Positions 30,492-42,883 of a stretch of DNA of 64,000 bases are shown here, piece after piece. Within the stretch, counting starts at the first letter, position 1, and every line of letters starts with the position of its first letter. Source of the DNA: an uncultured Paracoccus sp. (GTDB lineage Bacteria; Pseudomonadota; Alphaproteobacteria; Rhodobacterales; Rhodobacteraceae); the NCBI RefSeq assembly GCF_945915435.1, contig NZ_CAMEFG010000009.1, positions 1 to 64,000 of the forward strand, read 5' to 3'. The notes beneath the pieces were generated by a model. It had not been told where the DNA came from. It searched no databases and was given only the letters and a program-made list of their open reading frames with translations. The translations under genes and the position numbers were made by a program.

Positions 30492-31445
30492 TTAGCCCGG
30501 CGACAGCCCGCGCAGCCTTTCCGAGCGGCGGCGCAGCAACTCGACCGTGGTCAAAAGCGCGATGGAAAAGATCACCAGCAACGTCGCCACCGCCAGGATC
30601 GAAGGCGAGATCTGCTCGCGGATACCGTTCCACATCTGGCGCGGGATCGTCTGCTGCTCGGGTCCCGCGATCAGCAGCACCGCCACCACCTCGTCGAACG
30701 AGGTGACGAAGGCGAACAGCGCGCCCGAGATGACGCCCGGCATGATCAGCGGCATGGTGACGCGAAAGAAGGTCGTGCGCGGGTTCGCCCCAAGGCTGGC
30801 CGCCGCGCGCGACAGCGAATGGTCGAAACCGACCAGCGTCGCCGTTACCGTGATGATGACGAAGGGTATCCCCAGCGTCGCATGGGCCAGCACGACCCCA
30901 AGATAGGTGCTGGTCAGCCGTCCGCATTCGCCCGAAAAGCCGAACCAGCCAAGCGGCTCGCAGGGGTTCGAGTAGAAGAAGAACAGCCCCGTCGCCGTGA
31001 TGATGATCGGCACGATCATGGGCGAGATCAGCACGGCCATGATCACCCGCCGGAACGGCATCTCGGGCCGCGACAGGCCAAGCGCGGCCAGCGTGCCAAG
31101 CACCGTCGCAACGATGGTGGAAAACACCCCGATGATGATCGAGTTCTTGGCCGCATTGACCCAGCGCGAATTGTTCCAGGCATCCGCCCACCAGCTTGCA
31201 TCGCGCGGCGCGCCGCCGTTCGACATGCCCAGCGTCAGCAGCCGGTCATACCAGCGCAGCGAATAGCCATCGGGGTCCAGCGACAGCATGGCCGGGGAAA
31301 AGGTGAAGGAATTCGTGGGGTTGAACGACAGCGGAATGATCACGACGATCGGCGCGATCAGGAAGAAGAAGATCAGCGCACAAATCACCAGATAGGCGTA
31401 ATGCCAGATCTTTTCCAGCGGCGAGGCGTATTTGGGAAGCGCCAT
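30492..31445 (-). CDS. ABC transporter permease, PotC-like (spermidine/putrescine type)
   Basis: Six TM; SLGANPRTTFFRVTMPLIMPGVISGALFAFVTSFDEVV EAA motif. Confidence 0.93.
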   Translation of the reverse strand: MALPKYASPLEKIWHYAYLVICALIFFFLIAPIVVIIPLSFNPTNSFTFSPAMLSLDPDGYSLRWYDRLLTLGMSNGGAPRDASWWADAWNNSRWVNAAKNSIIIGVFSTIVATVLGTLAALGLSRPEMPFRRVIMAVLISPMIVPIIITATGLFFFYSNPCEPLGWFGFSGECGRLTSTYLGVVLAHATLGIPFVIITVTATLVGFDHSLSRAAASLGANPRTTFFRVTMPLIMPGVISGALFAFVTSFDEVVAVLLIAGPEQQTIPRQMWNGIREQISPSILAVATLLVIFSIALLTTVELLRRRSERLRGLSPG

Positions 31446-31448
31446 GTC

Positions 31449-32762
31449 CTACCCCAGTTTCAGGTTGTCGATGCCGACCAGCCGGTCATAGACCCAGTAA
31501 AGCAGCAGCACGCTGGCCAGCAGCAGCGCGGCCAGCGCGGCGGCCATCGACCAGTTCAGCGTCTGCATCATGTGCATCGCGATCATGTTGGAAATCAGTT
31601 GCCCCGACGATCCGCCGACCAGCGCGGGCGTGATGTAATAGCCCACGGCCAGGATGAAGACCAGAAGCGCCCCCGCGCCCAGCCCCGGCAAGGTCTGCGG
31701 GAAATAGATGCGCCGGAAGGCCGTCCAGCTTGTCGCGCCAAGGCTGCGCGCCGCGCGGACATAGCTGGGGTTGATCGTGCGCATCACCGAATACAGCGGC
31801 AGGATCATGAAGGGCAGCAGGATATGCGTCATCGCGATGATGGTGCCGGTCTGGTTGTAGATCATCTGCAACCTCTGGCCGGTTCCGATGATGCCCAGCC
31901 ACACCAGGATGTCGTTGATGACGCCTTGCTGCTGCAACAGCACCATCCACGAGGTCGTGCGCACCAGTAGCGAGGTCCAGAAGGGCAGCAGCACGAAGAT
32001 CATCAGCAGGTTCGACTTGCGCAGGGGCAGCGTCGCCAGCAGATGCGCCACGGGAAAGCCCAGCAGGAAGGTCATGAAGGTGATGACCGCCGACATGACG
32101 AAGGTGCGCTGGAACAGCATGATATAGACCTGCCGCTCGGACGGGGCCATGACGATATCGCCCTGGGTGTTGCGGGTGCGGTCCAGGGCGGCAAGATAGA
32201 AATTCGCGGTATAGGCCGACGAGGCCTCGCGCATGATCGACCACAGGGCGGGCGATTCCCAGCGGGCGTCGATGTCCAGGATGGCGTCGCGATAGGGCGG
32301 CTCCAGCCCGTTGCGGGCCTGCCGGCCGGCCGAGGTGAACAGCGAGCGCGTGCCCGCCATATCATAATTGATCCGGGTGCCGACGATGCCGATGGTGCGG
32401 TCGCGGGCGGCCTGTTGCAGGTCGGCGGCCAGCGCCGCCCAGGCGGCTTCGTCAGGTTCGGTCCCGCGGGGGTTTTCCGCGAACCAGGCGCTGATCTGCG
32501 GCATGTTCGCCGAGAATCCGTCGTTCTTGACCGAGCGTTGCAGCATCTGCCCGATGGGCACGACGAAGGTGATCAGGATGAACAGAAGCAACGGCAGCAC
32601 CAGCAGGAAGGCGCGGCGCCGCGCCTTGCGTGAACTGCGCGCAAGGGCGCGTGTCAGCGGGCGCCCATCGGCGGTCGTCAGCCGCGGACCTGGTTCGACG
32701 CCAGCGGCCTTGGCCACGGTTGCGGCATGGGGATCAAGCGCTTGGGACATCGGTTCCTTCAA
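31449..32762 (-). CDS. ABC transporter permease, PotB-like with large insertion after the first TM
   Basis: AARSLGATSWTAFRRIYFPQTLPGLGAGALLVFI EAA motif; 437 aa. Confidence 0.92.
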   Translation of the reverse strand: MKEPMSQALDPHAATVAKAAGVEPGPRLTTADGRPLTRALARSSRKARRRAFLLVLPLLLFILITFVVPIGQMLQRSVKNDGFSANMPQISAWFAENPRGTEPDEAAWAALAADLQQAARDRTIGIVGTRINYDMAGTRSLFTSAGRQARNGLEPPYRDAILDIDARWESPALWSIMREASSAYTANFYLAALDRTRNTQGDIVMAPSERQVYIMLFQRTFVMSAVITFMTFLLGFPVAHLLATLPLRKSNLLMIFVLLPFWTSLLVRTTSWMVLLQQQGVINDILVWLGIIGTGQRLQMIYNQTGTIIAMTHILLPFMILPLYSVMRTINPSYVRAARSLGATSWTAFRRIYFPQTLPGLGAGALLVFILAVGYYITPALVGGSSGQLISNMIAMHMMQTLNWSMAAALAALLLASVLLLYWVYDRLVGIDNLKLG

Positions 32763-32857
32763 GGTTCATCAACACACCCCCGACCCGACGCCGGGCAAGG
32801 AATTCCTGTTTGCAAGGCGGCAGGTCCGGGCCGCGCGCAACGCCCCGGACCCCGGCT

Positions 32858-33937
32858 TTACTGGGCCAGCCAGGCGCTGAAACGTTCGTTCAGCTCACCA
32901 TCGTGATCCACCCAGAAATCGAGGTTCGACGCCAGCGCATTGGTCATGTTCTCGGCATAGGTGGGCAGGTTCGGACCCATCGGGATATCCGTGCCCTCCA
33001 TATTGCCGACCAGCGCGGCGGCAGAGCGGCGCGGCGGACCATAGCTGATGAACTCGGCCGCGCGGGCCTGATGCTGCGGCGCGGTCGTGAAGGCGATGAA
33101 TTCATGCGCCGCCTCGACGTTCTGCGCGCCTTGCGGAATGACCCAGCCTTCCATCTCGTAGATCTGGCCGTCCCAGACGATTTCAAAGGGCAGATCGTCT
33201 TCCTGCGCGGCAGCGAAGATGCGGCCGTTGAAGGCATAGGCCATCGAGACCTCGCCATCGGCCAGAAGTTGCGGCGGCTGCGCCCCGGCCTCCCACCAGA
33301 TGACGTCGGGTTTGATCTCCTCCAGCTTGGCAAAGGCCCGGTCGACGCCCTCGGGGGTGCCCAGCAGGTCATAGACCTCATCCGCGGGAACGCCGTCGGC
33401 CATCAGGGCGAATTCCAGGTTGAACTTGGCGCCCTTGCGCATGCTGCGCTTGCCGGGGAAGTTCTCGGTGTCGAAGAAATCGGCGGGGGCCGACGGCTTG
33501 GCATCGGGGAACTGGTCGTCGTTATAGGCCAGGACCATCGAATAGACGTCGGTGCCGATGAAGCACTCGGTGATCGCACCGTCGATGAAATCGTCCTCGG
33601 GGGTGGTGCCGTCCTCGGCATCGACCAGGACCGAGGCGTCGATTTCCTCAAGCAGGCCCTCATCGCACAGGCGGACCGCATCGGCATATTCGACCGAGGC
33701 GATGTCGGTCGTCACGTTGCCCGCCTCGACCTGCGCCTTGAGCGGCGTCGCGGGGTTGTCGGCATCGCTGATCGTGACGCGGATGCCGGTTTCGGCCTCG
33801 AAGGGCTTGGCATAGGCCTCGACATGGCTGTTGCCATAGGACCCGCCCCAGGACAGCAGGTTGAGTTGGCCTTCCTGCGCCTGCGGGGCACCCGCCACGC
33901 CGACCAGTGCCGAAGTCAGGATGAGTGTCTTTTTCAA
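32858..33937 (-). CDS. Periplasmic substrate-binding protein, PotD-like; probable TTG start
   Basis: Signal peptide (M/L)KKTLILTSALVGVAGAPQAQ then LNLLSWGGSYGNSHVEAYAKPFEAETGIRV; TTG at 33937 overlaps the upstream TGA. Confidence 0.9.
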   Translation of the reverse strand: MKKTLILTSALVGVAGAPQAQEGQLNLLSWGGSYGNSHVEAYAKPFEAETGIRVTISDADNPATPLKAQVEAGNVTTDIASVEYADAVRLCDEGLLEEIDASVLVDAEDGTTPEDDFIDGAITECFIGTDVYSMVLAYNDDQFPDAKPSAPADFFDTENFPGKRSMRKGAKFNLEFALMADGVPADEVYDLLGTPEGVDRAFAKLEEIKPDVIWWEAGAQPPQLLADGEVSMAYAFNGRIFAAAQEDDLPFEIVWDGQIYEMEGWVIPQGAQNVEAAHEFIAFTTAPQHQARAAEFISYGPPRRSAAALVGNMEGTDIPMGPNLPTYAENMTNALASNLDFWVDHDGELNERFSAWLAQ

Positions 33938-35127
33938 TTTACGCTCCCTTGTTGCGTTGTTACCGGGTCCAGCGCGCGCGCGTCGCGGGGATGCCAGCCG
34001 ATCTTGATCTGCTGGCCCGGCGACAGGCGCGTCTGGCCCAGGGTATTGCGGCATTTCATCACGAAATCATCGGATCCCGCGACGCGCAGCCGGGTGCGCA
34101 GGATATCCCCCATATAGACGACATCGCGCACCTCGGCGTCGATCGTATGGGCATCGGGGGGCATCATCTCGGGCTTGAACTCGACCCGTTCGGGCCGGAT
34201 CGAGACGGTCGTCGGCTGACCGTTTTCACGGATGTTGACGGCAGTGGCGTCGATCAGCGCGCCATTGGCCAGGCGGACCAGCGCATTGTCGCCGTCCAGC
34301 TTTTCGATAACACCGGGCAAGGCGTTGTTTTCACCGATGAAACCGGCGACGAAGCTGTTTTCCGGCGCCTCGTAAAGCGTGGCGGGGGGGGCAAGCTGCT
34401 GGATGCGGCCATCGTTGAAGACGGCGATGCGGTCGGACATGGTCAGCGCCTCGCCCTGGTCATGGGTGACATAGACGACGGTGATGCCGAGGCGTTCGTG
34501 CAAAGCCTTGATCTCGAACTGCATATGTTCGCGCAACTGCTTGTCCAGCGCGCCCAGCGGTTCATCCATCAGGACCAGCTTGGGATCGAAGACCAGCGCA
34601 CGGGCCAGCGCGATTCGCTGCTGCTGCCCGCCGGAAAGCTGGGCAGGGCGGCGATTGCGGAACTTGCCCATCTGGACCATGTCCAGCGCGCGCATGATGC
34701 GGGATTCACGCTCGACCTTGCCCATGCCGCGCACTTCCAGCGGGAAGGACAGGTTTTCGCCCACCGTCATATGCGGAAACAGCGCATAGTTCTGGAACAC
34801 CATCCCGATGCCGCGCTTGTGCGGCGGCACGTCGTTGATGTTGCGCCCGTCCAGGCGGATTTCGCCATGCGTGGCGGTCTCGAACCCCGCCAGCATCATC
34901 AGGCAGGTCGTCTTGCCCGACCCCGAAGGGCCAAGCATCGTCATGAACTCACCCTTGCCGATCTGAAGATTCAGATCCTTTACGACAAGCGACTGACCAT
35001 CATAGCTTTTCTGAACACGATCAAACACGACGAACGCATCGTCAGCCGAAGTCCTGGACAAGATTGCGCGCCCCCTGTGGCCGTCTTTTTTCTGCGACTC
35101 CCAGACTATCGCCGGAGTTTGGCGCAT
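33934..35127 (-). CDS. ABC transporter ATP-binding protein, PotA-like
   Basis: MLGPSGSGKTTCLMMLAGFE, LSGGQQQRIALARALVFDPKLVLMDEPLGALD, TOBE-like C-terminus; exact start uncertain. Confidence 0.94.
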   Translation of the reverse strand: MRQTPAIVWESQKKDGHRGRAILSRTSADDAFVVFDRVQKSYDGQSLVVKDLNLQIGKGEFMTMLGPSGSGKTTCLMMLAGFETATHGEIRLDGRNINDVPPHKRGIGMVFQNYALFPHMTVGENLSFPLEVRGMGKVERESRIMRALDMVQMGKFRNRRPAQLSGGQQQRIALARALVFDPKLVLMDEPLGALDKQLREHMQFEIKALHERLGITVVYVTHDQGEALTMSDRIAVFNDGRIQQLAPPATLYEAPENSFVAGFIGENNALPGVIEKLDGDNALVRLANGALIDATAVNIRENGQPTTVSIRPERVEFKPEMMPPDAHTIDAEVRDVVYMGDILRTRLRVAGSDDFVMKCRNTLGQTRLSPGQQIKIGWHPRDARALDPVTTQQGSVN

Positions 35128-35207
35128 TGCAACCGGCTTGTGGGATTACCGTTAAGTTCCGGTTGATTTCAGACGCGATCAGGGCAGATCCGGCGCGGCA
35201 TGACCGC

Positions 35208-36050
35208 CTAGACGGCAATGCCGTGGCGGCCTGCAAGGTCGGTGAAGAATTGCCACGCCACCCGGCCCGAGCGGGACCCGCGCGTGGCCTGCCACTCGAT
35301 GGCCTCGGCGCGCAGTTGATCGTCGTCGATGCCCAATCCATAGGCATCGCAATAGCCGCGCACCATCGCCAGGTATTCGTCCTGCGAACAGGGATGGAAC
35401 CCCAGCCACAGCCCGAAACGGTCCGAGAGCGAGACCTTTTCCTCGACCGCCTCGCCCGGATGGATGGCGGTGGCGCGTTCGTTGTCGATCATGTCGCGCG
35501 GCATCAGGTGGCGCCGGTTCGAGGTCGCGTAAAGCACCACGTTGGACGGCCGCCCCGAAATCCCGCCATCCAGCACGGCCTTGAGCGATTTATACTGCGT
35601 ATCGTCGTGGCTGAAGGACAGGTCGTCGGAAAACAGGATGAAACGCTTGTCCTCGGCCCTGGCCAGGATCGCCAGCAGCCGGGCGACCGAGCCAAGATCC
35701 TCGCGTGCGATCTCGACCAGGATCAGCGGCAGGCCCTCGCGCCGGGCCTCGGCATGGACGGCCTTGACCAGCGAGGATTTCCCCATCCCGCGCGCGCCCC
35801 ACAGCAGGGCGTTGTTCGCCGCATGGCCGCGCGCGAATTGCAGGGTGTTTTGCAACAGCGTGTCGCGGGCGCGGTCGATGCCGATCAGTTGCACCAGATC
35901 GACCCGGCTGACGCTGTCCACGGCCACCAGCCGGTCGGGATCGGGCTGCCAGACATAGGCCCCGGCTTCGGAAAAGGCAGGCGCGGGCGCGGGCGCGGGG
36001 GCCAGGCGCTCAAGCGCGTCGGCGATCCGGGCGAGGTATTCTTCAGACAT
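35208..36050 (-). CDS. DUF815 family P-loop ATP-binding protein
   Basis: [23 protein letters not shown]...[21 protein letters not shown]...ILFSDDLSF...[10 protein letters not shown]. Confidence 0.92.
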   Translation of the reverse strand: MSEEYLARIADALERLAPAPAPAPAFSEAGAYVWQPDPDRLVAVDSVSRVDLVQLIGIDRARDTLLQNTLQFARGHAANNALLWGARGMGKSSLVKAVHAEARREGLPLILVEIAREDLGSVARLLAILARAEDKRFILFSDDLSFSHDDTQYKSLKAVLDGGISGRPSNVVLYATSNRRHLMPRDMIDNERATAIHPGEAVEEKVSLSDRFGLWLGFHPCSQDEYLAMVRGYCDAYGLGIDDDQLRAEAIEWQATRGSRSGRVAWQFFTDLAGRHGIAV

Positions 36051-36876
36051 CGGCTTCCTGTTCTTGCTGTTCGCGCTTTCGTTCGATCCGCCGGACAAGC
36101 TGGATCGAGATCTCGTATAGCGCATAGACCACCGTGAACAGCACGATCTGCGAGATCACGTCGGGCGGCGTGGCGACGGCGGCAAGGATCAGAATCCCCA
36201 CGACCGCATAGCGGCGGACCGAGGCAAGGCTGTGCGCGCTGACCAGCCCCGCCTTGCCCATCAGCGTCAGCGCCACGGGTAGCTGGAAGCTGAGCCCGAA
36301 GGCCAGCAGGAACTTGATCGTCAGGTTCAGGTATTCCTGCATCGAGCCCTGGAAGGCGATCCCGGCGACGTTGCCGGTCGTCGTCACCTCATCCGCCGTG
36401 GCCACGACCGGGGCCTGCTGGAAGCTGAGGAAGAAGGTGTAGGCCATCGGCAGGATGACGTAATAGGCGAAGGCCGCCCCGATCAGGAACATCACCGGCG
36501 AGGCGACCAGGAACGGCAGGAATGCGGCCTTTTCCGAACGGTAAAGCCCCGGCGCGACGAAACGCCAAAGCTGATAGCCGATCACCGGAAAGGCCAGGAC
36601 GAAACCGCCGAAGAACGAGATGTTGATGGCCGTGAAGAAACCTTCCTGCAATTTGATGATCTGCAACTGGCAATTCTGCCCCCGCACCTCGAGCGCGGAA
36701 CAGATCGGCTGCGTCAGGAAGTTGTAGATCGGCTTCCACACCGTATAGCACAGCACCATCGCGACGATGAAGGCCACCACCGCCCAGATGATGCGGCTGC
36801 GCAATTCGGCCAGATGCTCGATAAGGGGGGCGGCGCTGTCGTCGATGTCGTCCTGGGTCGAAGCGTTCTTGGCCAA
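36043..36876 (-). CDS. tatC: Sec-independent protein translocase TatC
   Basis: [20 protein letters not shown]...[25 protein letters not shown]...[11 protein letters not shown]. Confidence 0.97.
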   Translation of the reverse strand: MAKNASTQDDIDDSAAPLIEHLAELRSRIIWAVVAFIVAMVLCYTVWKPIYNFLTQPICSALEVRGQNCQLQIIKLQEGFFTAINISFFGGFVLAFPVIGYQLWRFVAPGLYRSEKAAFLPFLVASPVMFLIGAAFAYYVILPMAYTFFLSFQQAPVVATADEVTTTGNVAGIAFQGSMQEYLNLTIKFLLAFGLSFQLPVALTLMGKAGLVSAHSLASVRRYAVVGILILAAVATPPDVISQIVLFTVVYALYEISIQLVRRIERKREQQEQEADV

Positions 36877-36877
36877 G

Positions 36878-37396
36878 TCAGCGATCTTTCATGTCCGAAC
36901 GGCGTATCGCATGGATGCGGCGGCGCGATTGGCTGGCGGCGGCATCCTGTCCGTCGGCGGTTTGTGCCGGGGCGTCTTGTGTCTGGGCATCCGCAGGTTT
37001 TTCGGCGGCCCTTGCAGGGGCGGCGGGCGGCACGGGCGCCGCCGGATCGGGCTTGACCGCATCGGCCTGCCCCTTGCCCTGCGCGCCGTTGCCATTGGCC
37101 AGCGGGCGCGAGGGTTCCCATTTCTCGAACTTGTCCACCGCGCGGTCCAGCGCGTCGAGGCCAAGCGATTTCTTCGATGTCAGCGATTTGACGTCCTTGA
37201 GGCTTTTCGCCGCCTCGTCCACGCCGGCCTCGCGGGCGGCATCTTCCATCGCCGAAGAAAACTCGCGCGCCATCTGCCGGGCGCGCCCGGTCAGCCGCCC
37301 CAATGTGCGGAAAAGCTGCGGCAGTTCCTTGGGGCCGATAACGATCAGCGCGACGATGCCGATCAGCATCAGCTCGCTCCAGCCGACGTCAAGCAT
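36878..37396 (-). CDS. tatB: Sec-independent protein translocase TatB
   Basis: [46 protein letters not shown]. Confidence 0.95.
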   Translation of the reverse strand: MLDVGWSELMLIGIVALIVIGPKELPQLFRTLGRLTGRARQMAREFSSAMEDAAREAGVDEAAKSLKDVKSLTSKKSLGLDALDRAVDKFEKWEPSRPLANGNGAQGKGQADAVKPDPAAPVPPAAPARAAEKPADAQTQDAPAQTADGQDAAASQSRRRIHAIRRSDMKDR

Positions 37397-37414
37397 GGGA
37401 CAACCTTTCCAGGA

Positions 37415-37648
37415 TCAGCCTTGGTCGGTCGTCTTGGGCGTCACGTCGCGCGCCTTTTCGCCCGGAACGTCGCGCAGCGCGTCCTCGGTGCTTTCGATTT
37501 CCTTGTTGCCTTCGCTCACGCCCTTCTTGAAGGCGGTGATTCCCTTCCCGACCTCACCCATCAGCGAGGACACCTTGCCCTTGCCGAAAAGCACGAGCAC
37601 AACCACCGCGATAAGCAGAAGGCCGGGGATACCGATATTGTTCAGCAT
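37415..37648 (-). CDS. tatA: Sec-independent protein translocase TatA
   Basis: MLNNIGIPGLLLIAVVVLVLFGKGKVSSLMGEVGKGITAFKKGV. Confidence 0.95.
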   Translation of the reverse strand: MLNNIGIPGLLLIAVVVLVLFGKGKVSSLMGEVGKGITAFKKGVSEGNKEIESTEDALRDVPGEKARDVTPKTTDQG

Positions 37649-37879
37649 GATTTGCTCCTTGCCGGGCGAACTGGCGGCCCGGTCACTCATTTAAGATGTC
37701 GCGGCGCGGAATGCAAAACCCGAATGCGTGAATTTGCAACCTTGATCGGGTGCCCGGCCATATCCCGATGCATGATAACATGGCTTGGCATCGGATACAT
37801 GGCGCGCGATAAACGGGCATGATGTCAGCTTCCTGCGCCAACCTTGCGATCTCACGCCCCGCACCGGAAAGGCGCGGTC

Positions 37880-38470
37880 ATGAAGGTGGGCGTCATGGGC
37901 GATGAATTCGGTCGGCTGGCCTATCTGGTCCTGCTGCTGGTCGCCATCGGCGGCTTCGTCCTGGTCGAGTTCCGCCAGCGCCCCGGCCAGGCGTCGCGCC
38001 AGATGCTGGCCTGGGTGCTGATCTTCGTCGGCGTCGTCGCCGCCGCCGGGCTGTGGGAAGATTTCTCGAATCGCGCCGCCCCGCGCCAGCAGGTGCTGGA
38101 GGGTGGGCGGATCGAGATCCCGCGCAGCCGTGACGGCCACTATCACCTGGCGGCGAAACTGAACGGCACCCCGGTCCGCTTCGTCGTCGATACCGGCGCC
38201 ACCACCATCGCGCTGTCGCGCCGCGACGCCGAACGGATCGGGATCGACACGGACGGGCTGGCCTATATCGGGCAGGCGCGGACGGCCAACGGGCTGGTGC
38301 AGACGGCGCCGGTGATGATCGACAGCTTCCGCATCGGCGATATCGCCGACGACCGCGTGATGGCGGTGGTGATCGACGGCGAGATGGAGCTGTCGTTGCT
38401 GGGGATGACCTATCTCAGCCGCTTCGCCCGCGTCAGCATGGAGGCCGACCGCCTGCTGCTGGAACGCTAG
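37880..38470 (+). CDS. Retropepsin-like clan AA aspartic protease (TIGR02281-type)
   Basis: VRFVVDTGATTIALSRRDAERIGID; N-terminal TMs; LSLLGMTYLSRF. Confidence 0.9.
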   Translation: MKVGVMGDEFGRLAYLVLLLVAIGGFVLVEFRQRPGQASRQMLAWVLIFVGVVAAAGLWEDFSNRAAPRQQVLEGGRIEIPRSRDGHYHLAAKLNGTPVRFVVDTGATTIALSRRDAERIGIDTDGLAYIGQARTANGLVQTAPVMIDSFRIGDIADDRVMAVVIDGEMELSLLGMTYLSRFARVSMEADRLLLER

Positions 38471-38473
38471 CGG

Positions 38474-38923
38474 CTACTGCCTGCGCTGCCAGCGCCCCGA
38501 AGCTTCGGACCAGTATTGCGCCTCTACCCCCTGCCCGGTCAGGTCGCGCCATTGCTGGCGCGCGACGTCCAGCGCGGCGTCGTCGTTCCCGTCGAAAAGG
38601 ATGCAGACCCGTTCCAGCGCCGTGCAATCCTGCGCGGCGACCGCGACCCCTTCGATGGCGATCAGGCAGGCGGGCAGGTTCGTCGCGGGCTGGTCCGGCA
38701 GGGTCAGCAGCACGGGCTGGCGCGCATCATGCGGCCCGCCGGCAAGACCGTGGGGCAAGAACCCCTCGCCCTGCCAGAGCCGCTGGTCCAGCGCGGCCAG
38801 CGTCCCGGCGCTGCGGCCCCGCAACTCGACCCGCCATCCGGCGTCCAGGCTCTTGCCGATCAGCACCGGCAAGAGCGCTTCGGGCGCCGAGCGGGTCAGG
38901 TGATAGAACAGCGCCGCGCCCAC
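38474..38923 (-). CDS. holC: DNA polymerase III subunit chi
   Basis: FYHLTRSAPEALLPVLIGKSLDAGWRVELRG...LDQRLWQGEGFLPHG. Confidence 0.93.
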   Translation of the reverse strand: MGAALFYHLTRSAPEALLPVLIGKSLDAGWRVELRGRSAGTLAALDQRLWQGEGFLPHGLAGGPHDARQPVLLTLPDQPATNLPACLIAIEGVAVAAQDCTALERVCILFDGNDDAALDVARQQWRDLTGQGVEAQYWSEASGRWQRRQ

Positions 38924-38927
38924 GACC

Positions 38928-40502
<1,575 letters not shown>

Positions 40503-40628
40503 CTGTGGCTCTCGCGGAAAATTTCGTCAGGGGAAAACCTAGTGCCCAAGTCCGCCCTTGACCAGAGCCGGGACTTCCCCAATCGCTTGGCAGAGGTTAA
40601 GCAGACCGCGACCCTTCTGCAGGACGAC

Positions 40629-41765
40629 ATGCCGCGTATCGACCGTTATATTCTGTCGCAGTTCCTGACGCTGTTCGGGTTCTTCGCGCTGGTGCTGGTT
40701 TCGGTCTACTGGATCAACCGCGCCGTTTCGCTGTTCGAGCAACTGATCTCGGACGGGCAGACCGCACTGGTGGTGCTGGAGTTCACGGCGCTGACCCTGC
40801 CGCTTGTGATCTCGGTCGTGCTGCCGATCGCGGCCTTCGCGGCGGCGGCCTATGGCACCAACCGGCTGTCGGGCGAATCGGAACTGGTGGCGATGCAGGC
40901 GGCGGGCATGTCGCCCTTCCGGCTGGCGCGCCCGGTGCTGGTTTACGGCCTGATCGTCGCCACCATGTCGGCGGCGCTGGTCCACGGGCTGGTGCCGATG
41001 GCGCGCGCCCATATGGCCGACCGGCAGGCGCAACTGGCCGAAAACGTCACCGCCCAGTTCCTGCGCCCCGGCATGTTCCAGTTCCCGGCCGAGGGGCTGA
41101 CGCTGTATATCCGCGACATCGCGGCGGACGGGCGGCTGCGCGACATGTTCTTTGAAGACACCCGCGACCCGGACAACCAGACGACCTATTCCGCGTCCGA
41201 AGCGCTGCTGATCCGTTCCGACAGCGGGCCGGTGCTGGTGATGATGCAAGGCTCGATGCAGGTGCTGGAACGGCGCGGCGGCGAACAGCGGCTGTCGCTG
41301 ACGCGCTTTGCCAACATGTCGCTGGACATCGGCAGCGCCATCGGTCCCTCGAACGCACGCAAGCGCGACCTGCGCGCCTATTCCACCCCCGCCCTGCTGG
41401 CGGCGGGGCCCGAGTTGTTGCAGGCGACCGGCGCCAGCCCCGACAAGGCCCGCGCCGAGGCGTTCGAGCGGATCGCCAGGCCGCTGCTGTCCCCCGTCGC
41501 CGCCATGCTGGGCTTTGCCATGCTGCTTCTGGGCGGCTACAGCCGCTTCGGCGTCTGGCGGCAACTGGTCTGGTCGGTGGTGGCGCTGATCCTGGTGCAG
41601 TTCCTGGACACGGCGGCGGCCAACCAGGTCGCGCGCGACGCGACGCGCTGGCCGCTGGCCTTCCTGCCCTCGGCCGTGGGGGCGGCGATCGGGTTCGGCG
41701 CGCTGTGGTGGGCCGCCCGGCCCCGGCGCGTCGCGCGGCCCGCGGCGCAGGGGGCGCGGCCATGA
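40629..41765 (+). CDS. lptF: LPS export ABC transporter permease LptF
   Basis: MPRIDRYILSQFLTLFGFFALVLVSVYWINRAVSLFEQLISDGQ...; ATG at 40629. Confidence 0.92.
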   Translation: MPRIDRYILSQFLTLFGFFALVLVSVYWINRAVSLFEQLISDGQTALVVLEFTALTLPLVISVVLPIAAFAAAAYGTNRLSGESELVAMQAAGMSPFRLARPVLVYGLIVATMSAALVHGLVPMARAHMADRQAQLAENVTAQFLRPGMFQFPAEGLTLYIRDIAADGRLRDMFFEDTRDPDNQTTYSASEALLIRSDSGPVLVMMQGSMQVLERRGGEQRLSLTRFANMSLDIGSAIGPSNARKRDLRAYSTPALLAAGPELLQATGASPDKARAEAFERIARPLLSPVAAMLGFAMLLLGGYSRFGVWRQLVWSVVALILVQFLDTAAANQVARDATRWPLAFLPSAVGAAIGFGALWWAARPRRVARPAAQGARP

Positions 41766-42883
41766 TCCTGTCGGCCTATCTTGCACGGCGCTTTGCGCGG
41801 CTTCTGGTGCTGATCGCGCTGATCTTCCTGGCGATCCTGTTCCTGGTCGAGATGGTCGAGCAGGTCCGCCGCTTTGCCGATGAAAACATCGGGCTGAGCG
41901 GCGCGGCGCATCTGTCGATCCTCAACATCACCGGCAGCTTCTACGCCATCCTGCCGCTGATCACCGTGCTGGCGGGGATCGCGCTTTTCGTGAACCTGTC
42001 GCGGACGTCCGAGATGGTGGCGATCCGCGCCTCGGGGCGGTCGGGGATGCGGGCGGTGGCCTCGCCCGCCATCACGGCGATGCTGTTCGGCGTGCTGTCC
42101 GTCGCCATCCTGAACCCGATGGTCGCCGCGACCTCCAAGCAATACGACGCGCTGGTGGCCGGGATCCAGTCGGGCGACCGCGACACCATCAGCCTTGGCG
42201 ATTCCGAGGTCTGGCTGCGCCAGAGCCTCAGCTTCACCCGCCCCGGCGGGCAGGCCGAAAGCGGGCAGATCGTCATCCGGGCAAGCCGCGCAAGCCCCGA
42301 TGCGGCGACACTTTACGACGCGACCTTCATGCTGTTCACGCCGACCGAAGGGCCGGTCGGACGCATCGACGCGCGCGAGGCGCGGCTGTCGAACGGAAAC
42401 TGGCTGCTGACGGATGCCAAGGAATGGCCGCTGACCGCGCCCAACCCCGAAACCGCCGCGCGGGTGCTGGACAGTTTCGAGATCCCGACCGAACTGACCG
42501 CCGAACGCATCCGCGACGGCTTCGGCCAGCCCGATTCGGTCCCGGTCTGGCAGTTGCCCGGCTATATCGCCACGCTGGAGGCCGCGGGCTTTTCCGCACA
42601 GCGCCACAAGGTCTGGTTCCAGATGGAACTGGCGCGGCCCCTGCTGATGGCCGCGATGATCCTGATCGCGGCGGTCTTTACCATGCGGCACATCCGGGGG
42701 CGCAAGATGGGCACGCTGGTCCTGGCCGCCTTCGCCTGCGGGATCGTCCTGTTCTTCTTTCGCAACATGGCGCAGGTGCTGGGCGACAATGGCGATATCC
42801 CGCCCCTCCTGGCAGGATGGGCACCGCCGCTGGTGGGGCTGCTCTTCGCGCTTGGCGCCCTGCTGCAACTGGAGGACGGCTGA
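41762..42883 (+). CDS. lptG: LPS export ABC transporter permease LptG
   Basis: MILSAYLARRFARLLVLIALIFLAILFLVEMVEQVRRFAD; overlaps lptF stop. Confidence 0.92.
   Translation: MILSAYLARRFARLLVLIALIFLAILFLVEMVEQVRRFADENIGLSGAAHLSILNITGSFYAILPLITVLAGIALFVNLSRTSEMVAIRASGRSGMRAVASPAITAMLFGVLSVAILNPMVAATSKQYDALVAGIQSGDRDTISLGDSEVWLRQSLSFTRPGGQAESGQIVIRASRASPDAATLYDATFMLFTPTEGPVGRIDAREARLSNGNWLLTDAKEWPLTAPNPETAARVLDSFEIPTELTAERIRDGFGQPDSVPVWQLPGYIATLEAAGFSAQRHKVWFQMELARPLLMAAMILIAAVFTMRHIRGRKMGTLVLAAFACGIVLFFFRNMAQVLGDNGDIPPLLAGWAPPLVGLLFALGALLQLEDG

Noticed and set aside
35985-36010. APAPAPAPA coding microrepeat at the DUF815 N-terminus as a phase-variation tract
   Set aside because: 6-bp in-frame units cause no frame change, and low-complexity Pro/Ala linkers are common in GC-rich genomes
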